From Teredinibacter sp. KSP-S5-2 (lineage in GTDB: Bacteria > Pseudomonadota > Gammaproteobacteria > Pseudomonadales > Cellvibrionaceae), in the NCBI RefSeq assembly GCF_032773895.1, contig NZ_CP120416.1, forward strand, positions 124,001 through 188,000: 64,000 bases of DNA, in the 5' to 3' direction. Every line of letters starts with the position of its first letter. The stretch's first letter is position 1. The position numbers and the translations under genes are program-made. Below the pieces are notes generated by a model. That model was not told the DNA's origin. It searched no databases and was given only the letters and a program-made list of their open reading frames with translations. Shown here piece by piece: positions 51,043 to 61,934 of the stretch.

Positions 51043-53238
51043 ATGGATGTTCTGTCTAATGACATAATTCAGTCCATTGTGAATGCAGATTGTGAAGATA
51101 TCTTTGCTTACTTGGGGCAGCATAAAGTTGATGCAAATAAAATTGCCATCAGAACCTTTCTTCCTAACGCGACAAGCGTGGAAATCCTTGATTATAACAC
51201 TAAGAGCGTAGTAGCCCGATTGGAACGTATCCATGAAGCGGGCATTTATGTTGCGGTACTAGAGCAAGACTTTTTTGATCGCTATTTAATTAAAGCATCC
51301 TATGTAAATAGCGAAGACTTGATTTTTGAAGATCCCTATCGATTTGGGTCAACTATCGGTGAGCAGGATTTATATTTATTTGGTGAAGGCACTCATGAAG
51401 CCGTTTACCAGTTTATGGGCGCTCATTTGATTTCCATTGATGGTGTTGAAGGTTGTCGTTTTTGCGTGTGGGCACCTAACGCCCGTCGTGTTTCTGTAGT
51501 GGGGGATTTCAATTTCTGGGATGGGCGCAAGCATATGATGCGCAAACATATACCCAGCGGAATATGGGAAGTCTTTATACCAGGAATAAAGGCAGGAGAT
51601 TTATATAAATACGAAGTTCGGGGGGCCGACGGACACCTTTTACCTCATAAAGCAGATCCATATGGCTTTGGTGCGCAACTTCCCCCTGACCAGGCTTCGG
51701 TTGTTGTCGATGATAAAAGCTATGAGTGGCAAGACGAAGGCTGGAAAGGTGAACGACATTGGAGAACGCATCGTGCCGGCCCTATCGCAATTTACGAAGT
51801 TCATCTTGGTTCATGGAAGCGTAAAACGGAAGAAGGTAATCGTTACCTGACGTATCGCGAATTGGCGGAAGAGCTTATTCCTTATGTTAAGGATATGGGG
51901 TTTACGCATTTGCAATTAATGCCAGTGAGCGAATTCCCTTTCGATGGTTCTTGGGGATATCAGCCTGTTGGTTTGTATGCACCGACTAGCCGCTTTGGTT
52001 CCCCCGATGACTTTAAATATTTTGTTGACTGTTGCCACCAATCCGGCATCGCTGTGTTAATTGATTGGGTTCCCGGGCATTTCCCAACCGATGGGCACGG
52101 GCTTGGGCGTTTTGATGGCACACCATTATATGAGCATGCCGATGCACGTCAGGGTTTTCACCCGGACTGGAATACCTATATTTTTAATTACGGTCGTAAG
52201 GAAGTGGCTAACTATCTTATGGCTAACGCGCTTTATTGGTTATCGGAATTCCATATCGACGGCCTGCGTGTGGATGCTGTGGCCTCCATGTTGTATCTGG
52301 ACTACAGCCGTAATGAAGGAGAGTGGATTCCCAATATTTATGGTGGGCGGGAAAATCTTGAAGCCATAGATTTTATTCGGAATGTTAATGCGCGAGTCTA
52401 TCAAAACTTTCCTGACACAATGATGGTTGCTGAAGAGTCGACAGCATGGCCAGGCGTATCTAAACCTGTGCATTATGGTGGACTGGGTTTCGGCTTTAAG
52501 TGGAATATGGGATGGATGAATGACAGTCTGGAGTTTATGTCGAAAGAACCTATTCACAGGCAATATCATCATCACGATATGACATTCAGTCTGTATTACG
52601 CGTTCAGTGAGAATTTTATTTTACCGTTGAGTCATGATGAAGTTGTTCACGGTAAAGGCTCTATTTTATCCCGTATGCCAGGAGACGCCTGGCAGCAATT
52701 TGCCAACTTGCGTGCTTACTATTCGTTTATGTGGGGGCACCCAGGCAAGAAATTGTTATTTATGGGAAGCGAGTTTGGGCAAGGTCCGGAATGGAACCAT
52801 AACACTGGCTTAGAGTGGCACCAATTGGGTATTAAGGAGCATCGAGGTATTCAAAATCTGGTGCGGGACCTAAACAATATCTATATGTCTCGCGAAGCTT
52901 TGTATCACAACGACAGCGAAGAAAAAGGTTTTGAGTGGGTAGAGGCGGATGACCGTCATAACTCTGTATTTATTTTTATCCGTAAGTCGGAAGAAACCGG
53001 GCGCTCGCTACTATTTATTTCCAATTTTACGCCGGTATTAAGGGAGGATTATCGAGTTGGTGTGAATGAGCCCGGCTATTATGTCGAGCTTCTTAATACC
53101 GATAGCGATATTTATGGAGGAGGTAACAAAGGCAATGGTGGTGGCGTGATGTCGGAAGAGGTTTCCTGGCATTATCGAAAACACTCAATTAATGTCACTA
53201 TTCCGCCACTTGCATCCATCATTTTTGAATTGCAATAG
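51043..53238 (+). CDS. glgB: 1,4-alpha-glucan branching enzyme
   Basis: 731 residues. N-terminal CBM48-type beta-sandwich modules ([20 protein letters not shown]) precede the GH13 barrel with nucleophile D411 ([17 protein letters not shown]), acid/base E464 ([12 protein letters not shown]) and D532 ([10 protein letters not shown]). It makes alpha-1,6 branches in glycogen. The C-terminal beta domain ends at IFELQ. Length matches E. coli GlgB (728). It lies 38 bases after malQ and 17 before glgX. Confidence 0.98.
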   Translation: MDVLSNDIIQSIVNADCEDIFAYLGQHKVDANKIAIRTFLPNATSVEILDYNTKSVVARLERIHEAGIYVAVLEQDFFDRYLIKASYVNSEDLIFEDPYRFGSTIGEQDLYLFGEGTHEAVYQFMGAHLISIDGVEGCRFCVWAPNARRVSVVGDFNFWDGRKHMMRKHIPSGIWEVFIPGIKAGDLYKYEVRGADGHLLPHKADPYGFGAQLPPDQASVVVDDKSYEWQDEGWKGERHWRTHRAGPIAIYEVHLGSWKRKTEEGNRYLTYRELAEELIPYVKDMGFTHLQLMPVSEFPFDGSWGYQPVGLYAPTSRFGSPDDFKYFVDCCHQSGIAVLIDWVPGHFPTDGHGLGRFDGTPLYEHADARQGFHPDWNTYIFNYGRKEVANYLMANALYWLSEFHIDGLRVDAVASMLYLDYSRNEGEWIPNIYGGRENLEAIDFIRNVNARVYQNFPDTMMVAEESTAWPGVSKPVHYGGLGFGFKWNMGWMNDSLEFMSKEPIHRQYHHHDMTFSLYYAFSENFILPLSHDEVVHGKGSILSRMPGDAWQQFANLRAYYSFMWGHPGKKLLFMGSEFGQGPEWNHNTGLEWHQLGIKEHRGIQNLVRDLNNIYMSREALYHNDSEEKGFEWVEADDRHNSVFIFIRKSEETGRSLLFISNFTPVLREDYRVGVNEPGYYVELLNTDSDIYGGGNKGNGGGVMSEEVSWHYRKHSINVTIPPLASIIFELQ

Positions 53239-53255
53239 ACAAAACGCATTGAGTA

Positions 53256-55394
53256 ATGAACGACAAAAAAATATATAAAACTCGAGAAGGTTCACCGTAT
53301 CCACTCGGTGCTACCAGCGAAGACGGAGGGGTTAACTTCGCGCTCTTCTCAGCTCATGCGGAATCCGTACAGCTATGTTTATTTGATGAGATCGGGCAGA
53401 ACGAAATTGCGAGGATCGATTTAAAATATTGTACGGACCAAGTTTGGCATGTATATGTTGAAGGGCTCGAACCTGGTGCCTTATATGGTTATCGGGTACA
53501 TGGTCCCTATGAACCTCAACGGGGTCATAGATTTAACAGCAATAAATTATTGCTTGACCCTTACGCGAAAAAAATTGACGGGGTTTTTCATTGGGCCAGT
53601 ATTATGTACGGTTACAATGCCGAGCACCCACAACAGGATCTTATTCTTGATGACCGTGACAACAGCAGGGAAATGCCTAAGTGTGTTGTTGTCGCGCAAG
53701 ATGAGTTTCATTCAGATTCACCAAGACCTCCTAAACCGAAAGTACCCTGGCGGGAAACGGTTATTTATGAAACCCATGTCCGGGGTTTTACTCAGCTTAA
53801 TCTGGAGGTTCCGGCAAATCAGCGAGGTACGTTTGCCGGGTTATCCCACCCGAATGTTATTAAATACCTAAAACAGTTGGGTGTGACATCCGTCGAGCTA
53901 TTACCGATTCACGGATTTATTGACGAGCATTTTTTGGTGTCGCAAGGCCTTTCCAATTATTGGGGCTACAACACGCTGCACTTTTTCTCTCCTCACCACG
54001 GTTATATCAGCGGTGGCTCTCGAAAAGAATTTCGAGAAATGGTGGATGCCTTCCACGCAGAAGGTTTAGAAATAATTCTTGATGTTGTCTACAACCATAC
54101 CGCTGAGGGTAACCATCTGGGGCCAACCCTTTCTTTTCGTGGAATCGACAACGCTTCATATTATGTACTGCAAAGTCACGATGCGCGTTTTTATGCAAAT
54201 GATACCGGTTGTGGTAACACGTTAAATGTGAAACACCCTCGTGTACTGCAAATGGTTATGGACAGTTTGCGGTACTGGGCTGATGAGATGGGGGTTGATG
54301 GTTTTCGTTTTGATTTGGCTACGGTACTTGGTAGGGAAGCGCATGGCTTCGATCCTGGTAGTGGCTTCTTCGATGCAATCCGTCAGGACCCCACGTTGGG
54401 ACAGTGCAAGCTTATCGCTGAGCCTTGGGATATTGGCCCAGGGGGTTACCAGTTAGGAAACTATCCATCTGGTTGGGCCGAATGGAATGACCGTTATCGA
54501 GATACTTGCCGGAAATTCTGGCGGGGGGATCCCGGTATGCTGCCCGAATTTGCCACTCGTATTCATGGTTCAAGCGAACTCTTTGAGCACAATGGTCGTG
54601 GGCCTTCATCCTGTATCAATTTTATCGCCAGTCACGATGGCTTTACGTTAACGGACTTAGTTACATACAAAGAACGGCATAACGAAGCGAATAAAGAACA
54701 AAACAAAGATGGTCATCACGCAAACTTTAGTGATAACTACGGTGTGGAAGGTGATAGCGATGACCTAAAGGTGGTGACGTTACGTGGTCGACAAAAAAGA
54801 AATTTTCTGGCCACCTTATTTTTGTCACAAGGGACCCCTATGCTGCTGGCCGGGGACGAATTAGGGCGCTCACAAAAAGGCAACAACAATGCCTATTGTC
54901 AGGACAACGAAATTAATTGGTTGGACTGGCAATGCATCGATAACGACGGCAGGGATTTACAGTTATTTACCCGCTACCTGATTTCGTTACGCCGTCGATA
55001 TCCTATGTTCACTGCACCCAAATATATCCATCTACCCGATGAGCAAACAGAAGGTGTTGTGCAGTGTGTTCGCTGGATTTCAGAGTCGGGCGAGGAGATG
55101 CAGGAGCGTCAGTGGACGGAACAATTTACCCAAAGTTTAGGTTGGATTCTGGATGCCAAGCCGCTTGATAAAGATGCAGATATCGAGCCGGAAAGACTTT
55201 TAATTTTATTTAATGCCAGTTCGGATAGTGTTGTCTTTACACTGCCGAGAGATCCCAATATTAAAGAATGGCACTGTCTATTAGATACCTATTTTTCTGA
55301 TGGCTTGCCAAGGAATACCAGTTTTTCCGCCGTAAGTTCAGTGGAACTGAATGCTAAGACCATGCAACTATTTGCGGCGAAGTTTGAAATGTAA
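53256..55394 (+). CDS. glgX: Glycogen debranching enzyme (isoamylase type)
   Basis: 712 residues: a CBM48 N-terminus (GGVNFALFSAHAESVQLCLF), then a GH13_11 barrel with DVVYNHTAEG, nucleophile D353 (GFRFDLATVLGRE), acid/base E389 (LIAEPWDIGPGGY) and D461 (ASHDGFTLTDLV). It removes alpha-1,6 branches left after phosphorylase action. E. coli GlgX is 657 residues; the extra length is mainly in the C-terminal part. It sits directly upstream of glgP, matching their joint role. Confidence 0.97.
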   Translation: MNDKKIYKTREGSPYPLGATSEDGGVNFALFSAHAESVQLCLFDEIGQNEIARIDLKYCTDQVWHVYVEGLEPGALYGYRVHGPYEPQRGHRFNSNKLLLDPYAKKIDGVFHWASIMYGYNAEHPQQDLILDDRDNSREMPKCVVVAQDEFHSDSPRPPKPKVPWRETVIYETHVRGFTQLNLEVPANQRGTFAGLSHPNVIKYLKQLGVTSVELLPIHGFIDEHFLVSQGLSNYWGYNTLHFFSPHHGYISGGSRKEFREMVDAFHAEGLEIILDVVYNHTAEGNHLGPTLSFRGIDNASYYVLQSHDARFYANDTGCGNTLNVKHPRVLQMVMDSLRYWADEMGVDGFRFDLATVLGREAHGFDPGSGFFDAIRQDPTLGQCKLIAEPWDIGPGGYQLGNYPSGWAEWNDRYRDTCRKFWRGDPGMLPEFATRIHGSSELFEHNGRGPSSCINFIASHDGFTLTDLVTYKERHNEANKEQNKDGHHANFSDNYGVEGDSDDLKVVTLRGRQKRNFLATLFLSQGTPMLLAGDELGRSQKGNNNAYCQDNEINWLDWQCIDNDGRDLQLFTRYLISLRRRYPMFTAPKYIHLPDEQTEGVVQCVRWISESGEEMQERQWTEQFTQSLGWILDAKPLDKDADIEPERLLILFNASSDSVVFTLPRDPNIKEWHCLLDTYFSDGLPRNTSFSAVSSVELNAKTMQLFAAKFEM

Positions 55395-55425
55395 TACTCA
55401 TTTTTTGTTTTAACTGGGGAAGCTT

Positions 55426-57882
55426 ATGAACGCAGATCTACCAGGCCCTGTATTAAGTAACGATGCCGAACAGGTTACCAGTGATTTACATCGCCATTTT
55501 AACTACACCTTAGGTCGTTTCAATACCGATGAGCAACAAGGGTATATGTTAACGGCTCTGTCGCTAACTGTTCGAGATCGTTTGATGGAGCGTTGGCGAT
55601 TAACCCGTGAAGCAGAGATTCAAGACAAGCCTAAACGCGTTTTCTATCTTTCTCTAGAGTTCTTGCTTGGTCGAAGTTTACATAACGCTATCTTAAACCT
55701 GGATGTTGAAGAGTCCGTGCGACAGGCGCTCGCGGATTTTGGCTGTCGCCTGGAAGATATTGAAAGCGAAGAGCGGGATGCCGGTTTGGGTAATGGTGGT
55801 TTAGGTCGACTCGCCGCGTGTTTTATGGATAGCTGCGCAACCCTTAATTTGCCTGTGCGTGGTTATGGCATTCGCTATGAATACGGTATGTTCCATCAAA
55901 GTCTTTGTGAAGGACGGCAAGTGGAGCAACCTGATCACTGGTTGGTTGAAGGAAACCCTTGGGAGATCGAACGGCTTGGTCGAACACGCCGCATTAAATT
56001 CTACGGGCGTACTGAATTTTTACATAATGCCAAAGGCAAAATATTTGCGCGTTGGGTAGATACTCAGGATGTTCTTGCCATCCCTTATGATATGCCAATC
56101 CCTGGTTACAATAACGATGTCGTCAATACCTTAAGGTTGTGGAAAGCGGCTGCAACAGATGAATTTAATTTGCAGGAATTTAACGAAGGCGACTATTCCG
56201 ATGCAGTTGCCCAGAAAAATCTGGCCGAACAGATCACCATGGTGCTCTATCCAAACGATACGAGTGAGAGTGGTAAAGAGCTGCGTTTAAGGCAGCAATA
56301 CTTTCTGGCCTCTGCAAGCTTACAGGATGTAATTTCTGATTGGGTGAAGCGAAACGGAGAAGATTTTTCCGAGTTTGCCAACTACCACTGTTTTCAGTTA
56401 AACGACACGCATCCTACTTTGGCTGTTGCTGAATTGATGCGTATTCTCGTTGATGAATATATCCTCGATTGGGATGAGGCTTGGGAAATTACCACTAAAA
56501 CGATGGCCTATACCAACCACACGCTATTGCCGGAAGCCTTGGAAAAGTGGTCAGTACGTTTGGTTGGCGAGCTTCTGCCAAGACTGTTGGATATTATTTA
56601 CGAAATCAATGCGCGCTTCATGGCCGTTGTTGCTCATCGATGGCCAGGAGACGTGGATCGTCAAAGACGCATGTCTATTATCGAAGAAGGCCATGAACCC
56701 AATGTGCGAATGGCCTACCTGGCTATTGCCGGCAGTTTTTCGGTCAATGGTGTGGCTGCGCTTCACTCACAATTATTAACCTCGGGTTTATTTAAAGACT
56801 TTTACGAGTTATGGCCGGAGAAATTTAATAATAAAACAAATGGGGTAACACCTCGTCGTTGGTTGTCTCATTGTAATCCCCGTTTAGGTAATTTAGTTTC
56901 AGATGCAATAGGTGATAGCTGGGTAACGAACTTCAGCGATATTAAAAATATTGGCGAGTACGCCGGAGACGCTTCGTTTCGTGAAAAATGGTTTGAGGTT
57001 AAACAGGACAATAAAAAAGCACTTGCACAACTGGTTAAAGATAAATGCAATGTGGATTTTGATACCAGTTTTATGTTTGACGTCCAGGTTAAACGTATTC
57101 ATGAGTACAAAAGACAATTGATGAACCTCCTGCATGTTATCCATCTTTATGACCGAATAATTCGGGGGGAAGAGGACAGTGTTCATCCGAGATGTGTGTT
57201 GCTGGGTGGTAAAGCCGCTCCTGGTTATGCTTTAGCTAAATTGATTATTAAATTAACAAGTAATGTTGCTCAGGTCATTAATTCGGATAAAAAAGTATCA
57301 GAAAGATTAAAACTGGTCTTTTTGCCGAACTATAGAGTATCGGCAATGGAAGTTATTTGTCCGGGTACTGATCTATCCGAGCAGATTTCCACCGCAGGTA
57401 AGGAAGCATCTGGTACCGGTAACATGAAGTTTATGATGAACGGTGCGTTAACTATTGGTACTTACGATGGTGCCAATATTGAAATTTTAGATGCGGTTGG
57501 TGAAGATCATTTCTTCCTGTTCGGATTAAAAGAAGAGGAAATTGCCGATTACCGTGCTAGAAATGATCCAAGTACTATAATCAGTAATGACACAGACTTA
57601 AATCGTGTTATGAATCTTTTAGAGTGCGGCCACTTTAGTTTGTTTGAGCCTGGAATATTTGATCCCATTATTCATTCAATTCGCAATGCTTATGATCCGT
57701 GGATGGTGGCGGCGGATTTTCGGGCATATGTGCAGGCGCAAAACAAAGCTGCGGATTATTATCAGAATAAACAAGAATGGATAAAATCCAGCATTCTCAA
57801 TACCGCCGCCAGCGGCCACTTTTCAAGTGATAGAACAATCTCCGAATATGCGAAAGATATTTGGGGAATTAAAAAACGATGA
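55426..57882 (+). CDS. glgP: Glycogen/maltodextrin phosphorylase
   Basis: 818 residues (E. coli GlgP 815), GT35 family. The PLP-binding lysine is K668 in SGTGNMKFMMNGALTIGTYD; EYGMFHQ and KRIHEYKRQLMN are further signatures. It releases glucose-1-phosphate from non-reducing ends. GGGGA precedes the ATG. It lies after glgX and before glgC, so synthesis and degradation genes share the strand. Confidence 0.98.
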   Translation: MNADLPGPVLSNDAEQVTSDLHRHFNYTLGRFNTDEQQGYMLTALSLTVRDRLMERWRLTREAEIQDKPKRVFYLSLEFLLGRSLHNAILNLDVEESVRQALADFGCRLEDIESEERDAGLGNGGLGRLAACFMDSCATLNLPVRGYGIRYEYGMFHQSLCEGRQVEQPDHWLVEGNPWEIERLGRTRRIKFYGRTEFLHNAKGKIFARWVDTQDVLAIPYDMPIPGYNNDVVNTLRLWKAAATDEFNLQEFNEGDYSDAVAQKNLAEQITMVLYPNDTSESGKELRLRQQYFLASASLQDVISDWVKRNGEDFSEFANYHCFQLNDTHPTLAVAELMRILVDEYILDWDEAWEITTKTMAYTNHTLLPEALEKWSVRLVGELLPRLLDIIYEINARFMAVVAHRWPGDVDRQRRMSIIEEGHEPNVRMAYLAIAGSFSVNGVAALHSQLLTSGLFKDFYELWPEKFNNKTNGVTPRRWLSHCNPRLGNLVSDAIGDSWVTNFSDIKNIGEYAGDASFREKWFEVKQDNKKALAQLVKDKCNVDFDTSFMFDVQVKRIHEYKRQLMNLLHVIHLYDRIIRGEEDSVHPRCVLLGGKAAPGYALAKLIIKLTSNVAQVINSDKKVSERLKLVFLPNYRVSAMEVICPGTDLSEQISTAGKEASGTGNMKFMMNGALTIGTYDGANIEILDAVGEDHFFLFGLKEEEIADYRARNDPSTIISNDTDLNRVMNLLECGHFSLFEPGIFDPIIHSIRNAYDPWMVAADFRAYVQAQNKAADYYQNKQEWIKSSILNTAASGHFSSDRTISEYAKDIWGIKKR

Positions 57883-57925
57883 ATAATGTATAGATTGCCG
57901 AAAATAAAAAACACGGAGAAGCCAA

Positions 57926-59197
57926 ATGCTCGATCCTAATTCTCGCTATGTTAGCCGTTTAACTCGGGATACCATGGCACTGGTCCTTGCCGGGGGGCGA
58001 GGCAGCCGTTTACACGAATTAACAGACTGGCGTGCTAAGCCAGCATTGCATTTTGGGGGAAAGTTTCGAATTATCGATTTCCCCTTATCGAACTGTATTA
58101 ATTCGGGTATCCGGCGAATTGGGATATTAACGCAGTATAAAGCGCACTCTTTAATCCGCCATATTATCCGAGGTTGGAGTCACTTTAAAAAAGAACATGG
58201 TGAATTTGTCGAAGTGTTGCCTGCATCCCAACGGTATTCACCTAATTGGTATCAAGGAACTGCCGACGCCATCTTCCAGAATATGGATATTATTCAAGCC
58301 GAGGCACCAAAATATTTATTGGTGCTTTCTGGCGACCATGTTTATCAAATGGATTATGGTGCGATGTTGGCCCATCACGTTGAATCTGGCGCAGACTTAA
58401 CCGTATCCTGCATGGAAGTGCCTATTGAGGAAGCGGCTGGTGCGTTTGGTGTGATGTCGGTTGATGAAAACAATCGAATATATCGTTTCGATGAAAAACC
58501 TGCTAACCCAACAGAGTTAAAAGACAAGCCTGGCTACACATTGGCCTCAATGGGAAACTATGTTTTTAATACGGAGTTTCTCTTTGACCATTTGCAGCGT
58601 GATGCCGAGGATGATTCGTCGGAACATGATTTTGGTAAAAACATTATTCCGTCTTTAATTGAAGAGTTTACTATTCAGGCTTATCGGTTCCGGGACCCTG
58701 ATACCGGCGACACATCATATTGGCGTGACGTGGGGACTTTGGATTCATTCTGGCAGGCCAATATGGAATTGGTAGAACCGAGCCCTTCCTTAAATTTATA
58801 TAACCGCCATTGGCCTATCTGGACTTATCAGACACAACTACCTCCTGCCAAATTTGTGTTTGACGACGATGACCGCCGAGGCTATGCAGTTGACTCTATG
58901 GTTTCCGGTGGCTGTATTATCTCCGGAGGTAAAATAACCGGCTCTGTTGTATTCTCGGATGTTCGGGTTCATTCCTATAGCGAAATTGAGGAGTCTGTAT
59001 TATTGCCGGAGGTCACAATTCATCGCCGGGCTAAGGTTAAGCGCGCGATTATCGATTCGGCATGTGTGATCCCTGAAGGTATGATCATCGGCCACGACCA
59101 CGAGCACGACAAGGCTCGCGGTTTCAGAGTAACCCAGAAAGGCATAACTCTGGTAACAAGAGAAATGCTGGAGAAACTGGATAGCGGTAACAAGTAG
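57926..59197 (+). CDS. glgC: Glucose-1-phosphate adenylyltransferase
   Basis: 423 residues. The nucleotidyltransferase signature is [20 protein letters not shown] with K38 in AKPALHF and K46 in [14 protein letters not shown], the region that binds fructose-1,6-bisphosphate activator in E. coli GlgC. A C-terminal left-handed beta-helix ([20 protein letters not shown]) follows. It makes ADP-glucose, the committed step of glycogen synthesis. GGAG lies upstream, and a strong terminator follows 8 bases after the stop. Confidence 0.98.
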   Translation: MLDPNSRYVSRLTRDTMALVLAGGRGSRLHELTDWRAKPALHFGGKFRIIDFPLSNCINSGIRRIGILTQYKAHSLIRHIIRGWSHFKKEHGEFVEVLPASQRYSPNWYQGTADAIFQNMDIIQAEAPKYLLVLSGDHVYQMDYGAMLAHHVESGADLTVSCMEVPIEEAAGAFGVMSVDENNRIYRFDEKPANPTELKDKPGYTLASMGNYVFNTEFLFDHLQRDAEDDSSEHDFGKNIIPSLIEEFTIQAYRFRDPDTGDTSYWRDVGTLDSFWQANMELVEPSPSLNLYNRHWPIWTYQTQLPPAKFVFDDDDRRGYAVDSMVSGGCIISGGKITGSVVFSDVRVHSYSEIEESVLLPEVTIHRRAKVKRAIIDSACVIPEGMIIGHDHEHDKARGFRVTQKGITLVTREMLEKLDSGNK

Positions 59198-59204
59198 CTC
59201 TAAG

Positions 59205-59235
59205 AGGCTTGCTCGATTAGAGCAAGCCTTGTTTT
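59205..59235 (+). terminator. Intrinsic terminator after glgC
   Basis: AGGCTTGCTC (59205-59214) and GAGCAAGCCT (59220-59229) form a perfect 10-bp stem with loop GATTA, followed by TGTTTT. It separates the malQ-glgBXPC run from glgA. Confidence 0.9.
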
Positions 59236-59295
59236 CCCACTGCCCATCACTTTACACTGTTGTCCTCAAATCAACCTCTGTTAAATAGAATTTCT

Positions 59296-60852
59296 ATGCA
59301 AAATAATAAAAAGATTCTTATGGTTGCTGCCGAAAACGATGCGTTGCCTAGAGCAAAAGTTGGTGGCGTTGGCGATGTTATCCGTGACGCACCTAAAGCT
59401 TTAATCAAGCAAGGGTGTGAAGTGGATGTGGTTTTGCCTTCATATGGTTTTCTCGCAAGGCTGGAGGGGGCAGTATTAATTACCAGCTATGCAGTAATCT
59501 TTGGTGGCAAAATATATGAAATATCATTGCTCCACTATCAGGAAAAAGGGTCGAAAGTTAATAATATTATTCTGCACCATCCTGAGTTCGCTCCTAAAGG
59601 CGAGAAGGTTTATTGTAACGACCCCGATTGGCAGCCCTTTGCAACAGATGCAACCAAATTTGCATTATTTTGTGCTGCTGTTGCTCAAGGGTTGAAGATC
59701 GGGGCAATTGCCCGGCCAGATGTGATTCACTGCCATGATTGGCACGCGGCGTTTTTGTTGATTTTGTTAAAATATGCCGCACAGTATAAAGATCTGCTGG
59801 GAATTCATACCGTATATACCATTCATAATCTGGCCATGCAGGGGGTACGACCTTTAAAAGGTGATGAGTCATCATTTGCTCAATGGTTCCCTGAGTTGGC
59901 ATACGATGCGGAAATGATTTGCGATGCGCGTTTTAAAGATTGCGTAAACCCCATGAGGGCAGGAATACTTCTTGCGGATAAAGTGCATACAGTATCTCCG
60001 ACCTACGCCGAAGAAATTCAACATCCGAGTCAATACAGCCAAGGTATTTATGGTGGCGAAGGCCTGCAGCATGAATTGAGTATTCGTGCGCAGAACGGTG
60101 ATTTAGTGGGTATTTTAAATGGCTGCGAATATCCCAAGGGGGCAAAGTACACCAAACCATCGCGCAAAAAAATTGGTGAGATGATTGATACTGCGTTATT
60201 GAAATGGGCTGCTGAATCAACGCATTTAGCCAGTGCGCACTGGATTGCTGAGCGGCGTACTAAAGATTGGCTGGCGAAAAAAAATGCTGGTTTTACCATG
60301 CTTTCCATTGGTCGAGTTACCGAACAGAAATCCCGTATTTTGCAGACTAAAGTCTCCCGTGGGCGCACAGCATTGGAAGTTATTCTCAATCGGTTAGGTG
60401 ATGAAGGAACATATATTATGCTCGGTAACGGTGATTCAAAATTGGAATCATTCTTTACCAAAATGAGTGCGGTACACGATAACTTTATTTTCCTAAACGG
60501 ATACTCGGACGCTTTGTCTCAGGAGTTGTATAAGTTTGGTGATCTCTTTCTTATGCCCAGTTCGTTCGAGCCTTGTGGTATCTCTCAAATGCTAGCTATG
60601 CGTGCGGGCCAGCCTTGCTTGGTGAATCAGGTTGGTGGATTAAAAGATACGGTTACCCACACTAAGAATGGATTTGCCTTTAGTGGTAATAATATATTTG
60701 AGCAGGCGGAAAATCTGGTCGGTATTTTTGATGAAGCACTAAATCTCTACCAAAACAATAACGTTATTTATGCGAGCTTATGTAAGGCAGCAGCAAAAGC
60801 ACGTTTTACCTGGGAGGAAAGTGTTAAGGCTTATTTGGAACGCATCTATTAA
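59296..60852 (+). CDS. glgA: Glycogen synthase, divergent GT5 type
   Basis: The ATG at 59296 gives 518 residues starting MQNNKKILMVAAENDALPRA; an upstream in-frame TTG (59260) is possible, and neither start has a clear ribosome site. The GT5 pattern is present but altered: the ADP-glucose loop reads KVGGVGDVIRDAPKAL instead of the usual KTGGLADV/KTGGLGDV form, and the C-terminal site reads SSFEPCGISQMLAMRAGQPC with GGLKDTV. HCHDWHAAF and NGCEYPKG fit the family. It probably extends alpha-1,4-glucan from ADP-glucose. It is separated from glgC by a terminator. Confidence 0.85.
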   Translation: MQNNKKILMVAAENDALPRAKVGGVGDVIRDAPKALIKQGCEVDVVLPSYGFLARLEGAVLITSYAVIFGGKIYEISLLHYQEKGSKVNNIILHHPEFAPKGEKVYCNDPDWQPFATDATKFALFCAAVAQGLKIGAIARPDVIHCHDWHAAFLLILLKYAAQYKDLLGIHTVYTIHNLAMQGVRPLKGDESSFAQWFPELAYDAEMICDARFKDCVNPMRAGILLADKVHTVSPTYAEEIQHPSQYSQGIYGGEGLQHELSIRAQNGDLVGILNGCEYPKGAKYTKPSRKKIGEMIDTALLKWAAESTHLASAHWIAERRTKDWLAKKNAGFTMLSIGRVTEQKSRILQTKVSRGRTALEVILNRLGDEGTYIMLGNGDSKLESFFTKMSAVHDNFIFLNGYSDALSQELYKFGDLFLMPSSFEPCGISQMLAMRAGQPCLVNQVGGLKDTVTHTKNGFAFSGNNIFEQAENLVGIFDEALNLYQNNNVIYASLCKAAAKARFTWEESVKAYLERIY

Positions 60853-60872
60853 AAAATAATTATGCGATAGAT

Positions 60873-60896
60873 GCTTAAAGCCGGTGAGCTTTAAGC
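60873..60896. terminator. Hairpin between convergent glgA and hemG
   Basis: GCTTAAAGC (60873-60881) and GCTTTAAGC (60888-60896) form a perfect 9-bp stem with loop CGGTGA, overlapping the last codons of hemG. On the minus strand it is followed, after about 20 bases, by a T-run (60851-60856). It could serve both converging transcripts. Confidence 0.45.
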
Positions 60897-61402
60897 GTAA
60901 AATCGTGTACTTTATTCCAGTCAGTGTATTCGACGTTTGTACGGGGGTCGGTAGGCCCCTTGGTTAATACCATAATAAAACGAATGATCAATCTGTCCCA
61001 AAATGAATACCGCTGATAGTTTAGTCTACCGGCGAAAACGCCTATCAAGTTCGGTTGCCAGGTAATTTCAGAAAAAAACTTCTTCACATAAGGGTTGGTT
61101 GTTGGCTGGTTTTTCTCTGGCTTTCGGGCAACGACATTCACGGAAAAAAACGCACTGGGTTTTTCTTCTAATAGCGCCAGGTTATCATCAATAAACTGAT
61201 AGACACTTGGGTTATGTTTGCCATAACGAATACTCGCGCCGATAATGATTTTTTCGTGCTCTTTTAGTTCCTGTTTGCTGGCCTCTGTAAGTGGTTTACA
61301 GAGGGCATAGTTCCCCAGGCGTTTCAGGTCCAACTGAATCCGCTCACATATTTTCTTGGTTTGGCCATCTGTAGTTGAGTAAAGAAGAAGATACTTACCC
61401 AT
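60875..61402 (-). CDS. hemG: Flavodoxin-type protoporphyrinogen IX dehydrogenase
   Basis: 175 residues, matching the E. coli HemG pattern throughout: the FMN loop LLLYSTTDGQTKKI (residues 5-18), IIIGASIRYGKHN (about 52-64), SVNVVARKPEKNQP (about 88-101) and the C-terminal VEYTDWNKVHDF. It oxidises protoporphyrinogen IX to protoporphyrin IX, passing electrons to respiratory quinone. It stands alone on the minus strand; no other heme gene is adjacent. Confidence 0.95.
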   Translation of the reverse strand: MGKYLLLYSTTDGQTKKICERIQLDLKRLGNYALCKPLTEASKQELKEHEKIIIGASIRYGKHNPSVYQFIDDNLALLEEKPSAFFSVNVVARKPEKNQPTTNPYVKKFFSEITWQPNLIGVFAGRLNYQRYSFWDRLIIRFIMVLTKGPTDPRTNVEYTDWNKVHDFTLKAHRL

Positions 61403-61511
61403 TGTTTATGCTCAAATTAAATACAAGGCGGAATATACTGAGTTGAGTAAGCTTCTTCCTTAAGCTAGGACAAATTTGGTGCCTGTTTATAGGAATTCTG
61501 TCATGCAGCGC

Positions 61512-61934
61512 TTATAAGCGCTGGATATAACTGCGGTATGCCTGGTTGGCGGGAATATGAGGTCGACTGTGAATGGTGTGATTAACCCAGGTTTTGGCAT
61601 CCTCTAGTGTGTGAAATGCCGCCATGGGAAAATTATCTGGACAAAACGCCCTTCCTACGGTGGTCAGGTCTTTTCGCTCATCACCATAAACAACATTACA
61701 AAAACACATAAAATTGCTGACTTCACGTATTAAACGATTGAATATGGATGGGTCTACAGAGTAGCTATTGATCTTGTCGGATATCCAGCCGAAGGGGTGA
61801 ATCATATTTAGCTTCAAAATCCGGATTATTTCGTTTAAATAACTTTTATTTAAGTCTACCCCTTCATTTATTCTAACGATTATTAAAAACTGATGAATTT
61901 CAAACTGTGCAAAGCTTGTCGTAATTATTCTCAT
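61512..61934 (-). CDS. Unrecognised 140-residue protein (possibly SpoIIAA/STAS-like)
   Basis: I do not recognise this with certainty. It begins MRIITTSFAQFEIHQFLIIV and has a hydrophobic-charged alternation. The segment YGDERKDLTTVGRAFCPDNF followed by AAFHTLEDAKTWVNHTI resembles the end of SpoIIAA-like STAS domains, where a helix after a short strand carries a tryptophan. No ribosome site is clear. It is transcribed away from the DUF1801 gene and toward hemG. A plus-strand frame (61893-62105) overlaps its 5' end. Confidence 0.55.
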   Translation of the reverse strand: MRIITTSFAQFEIHQFLIIVRINEGVDLNKSYLNEIIRILKLNMIHPFGWISDKINSYSVDPSIFNRLIREVSNFMCFCNVVYGDERKDLTTVGRAFCPDNFPMAAFHTLEDAKTWVNHTIHSRPHIPANQAYRSYIQRL

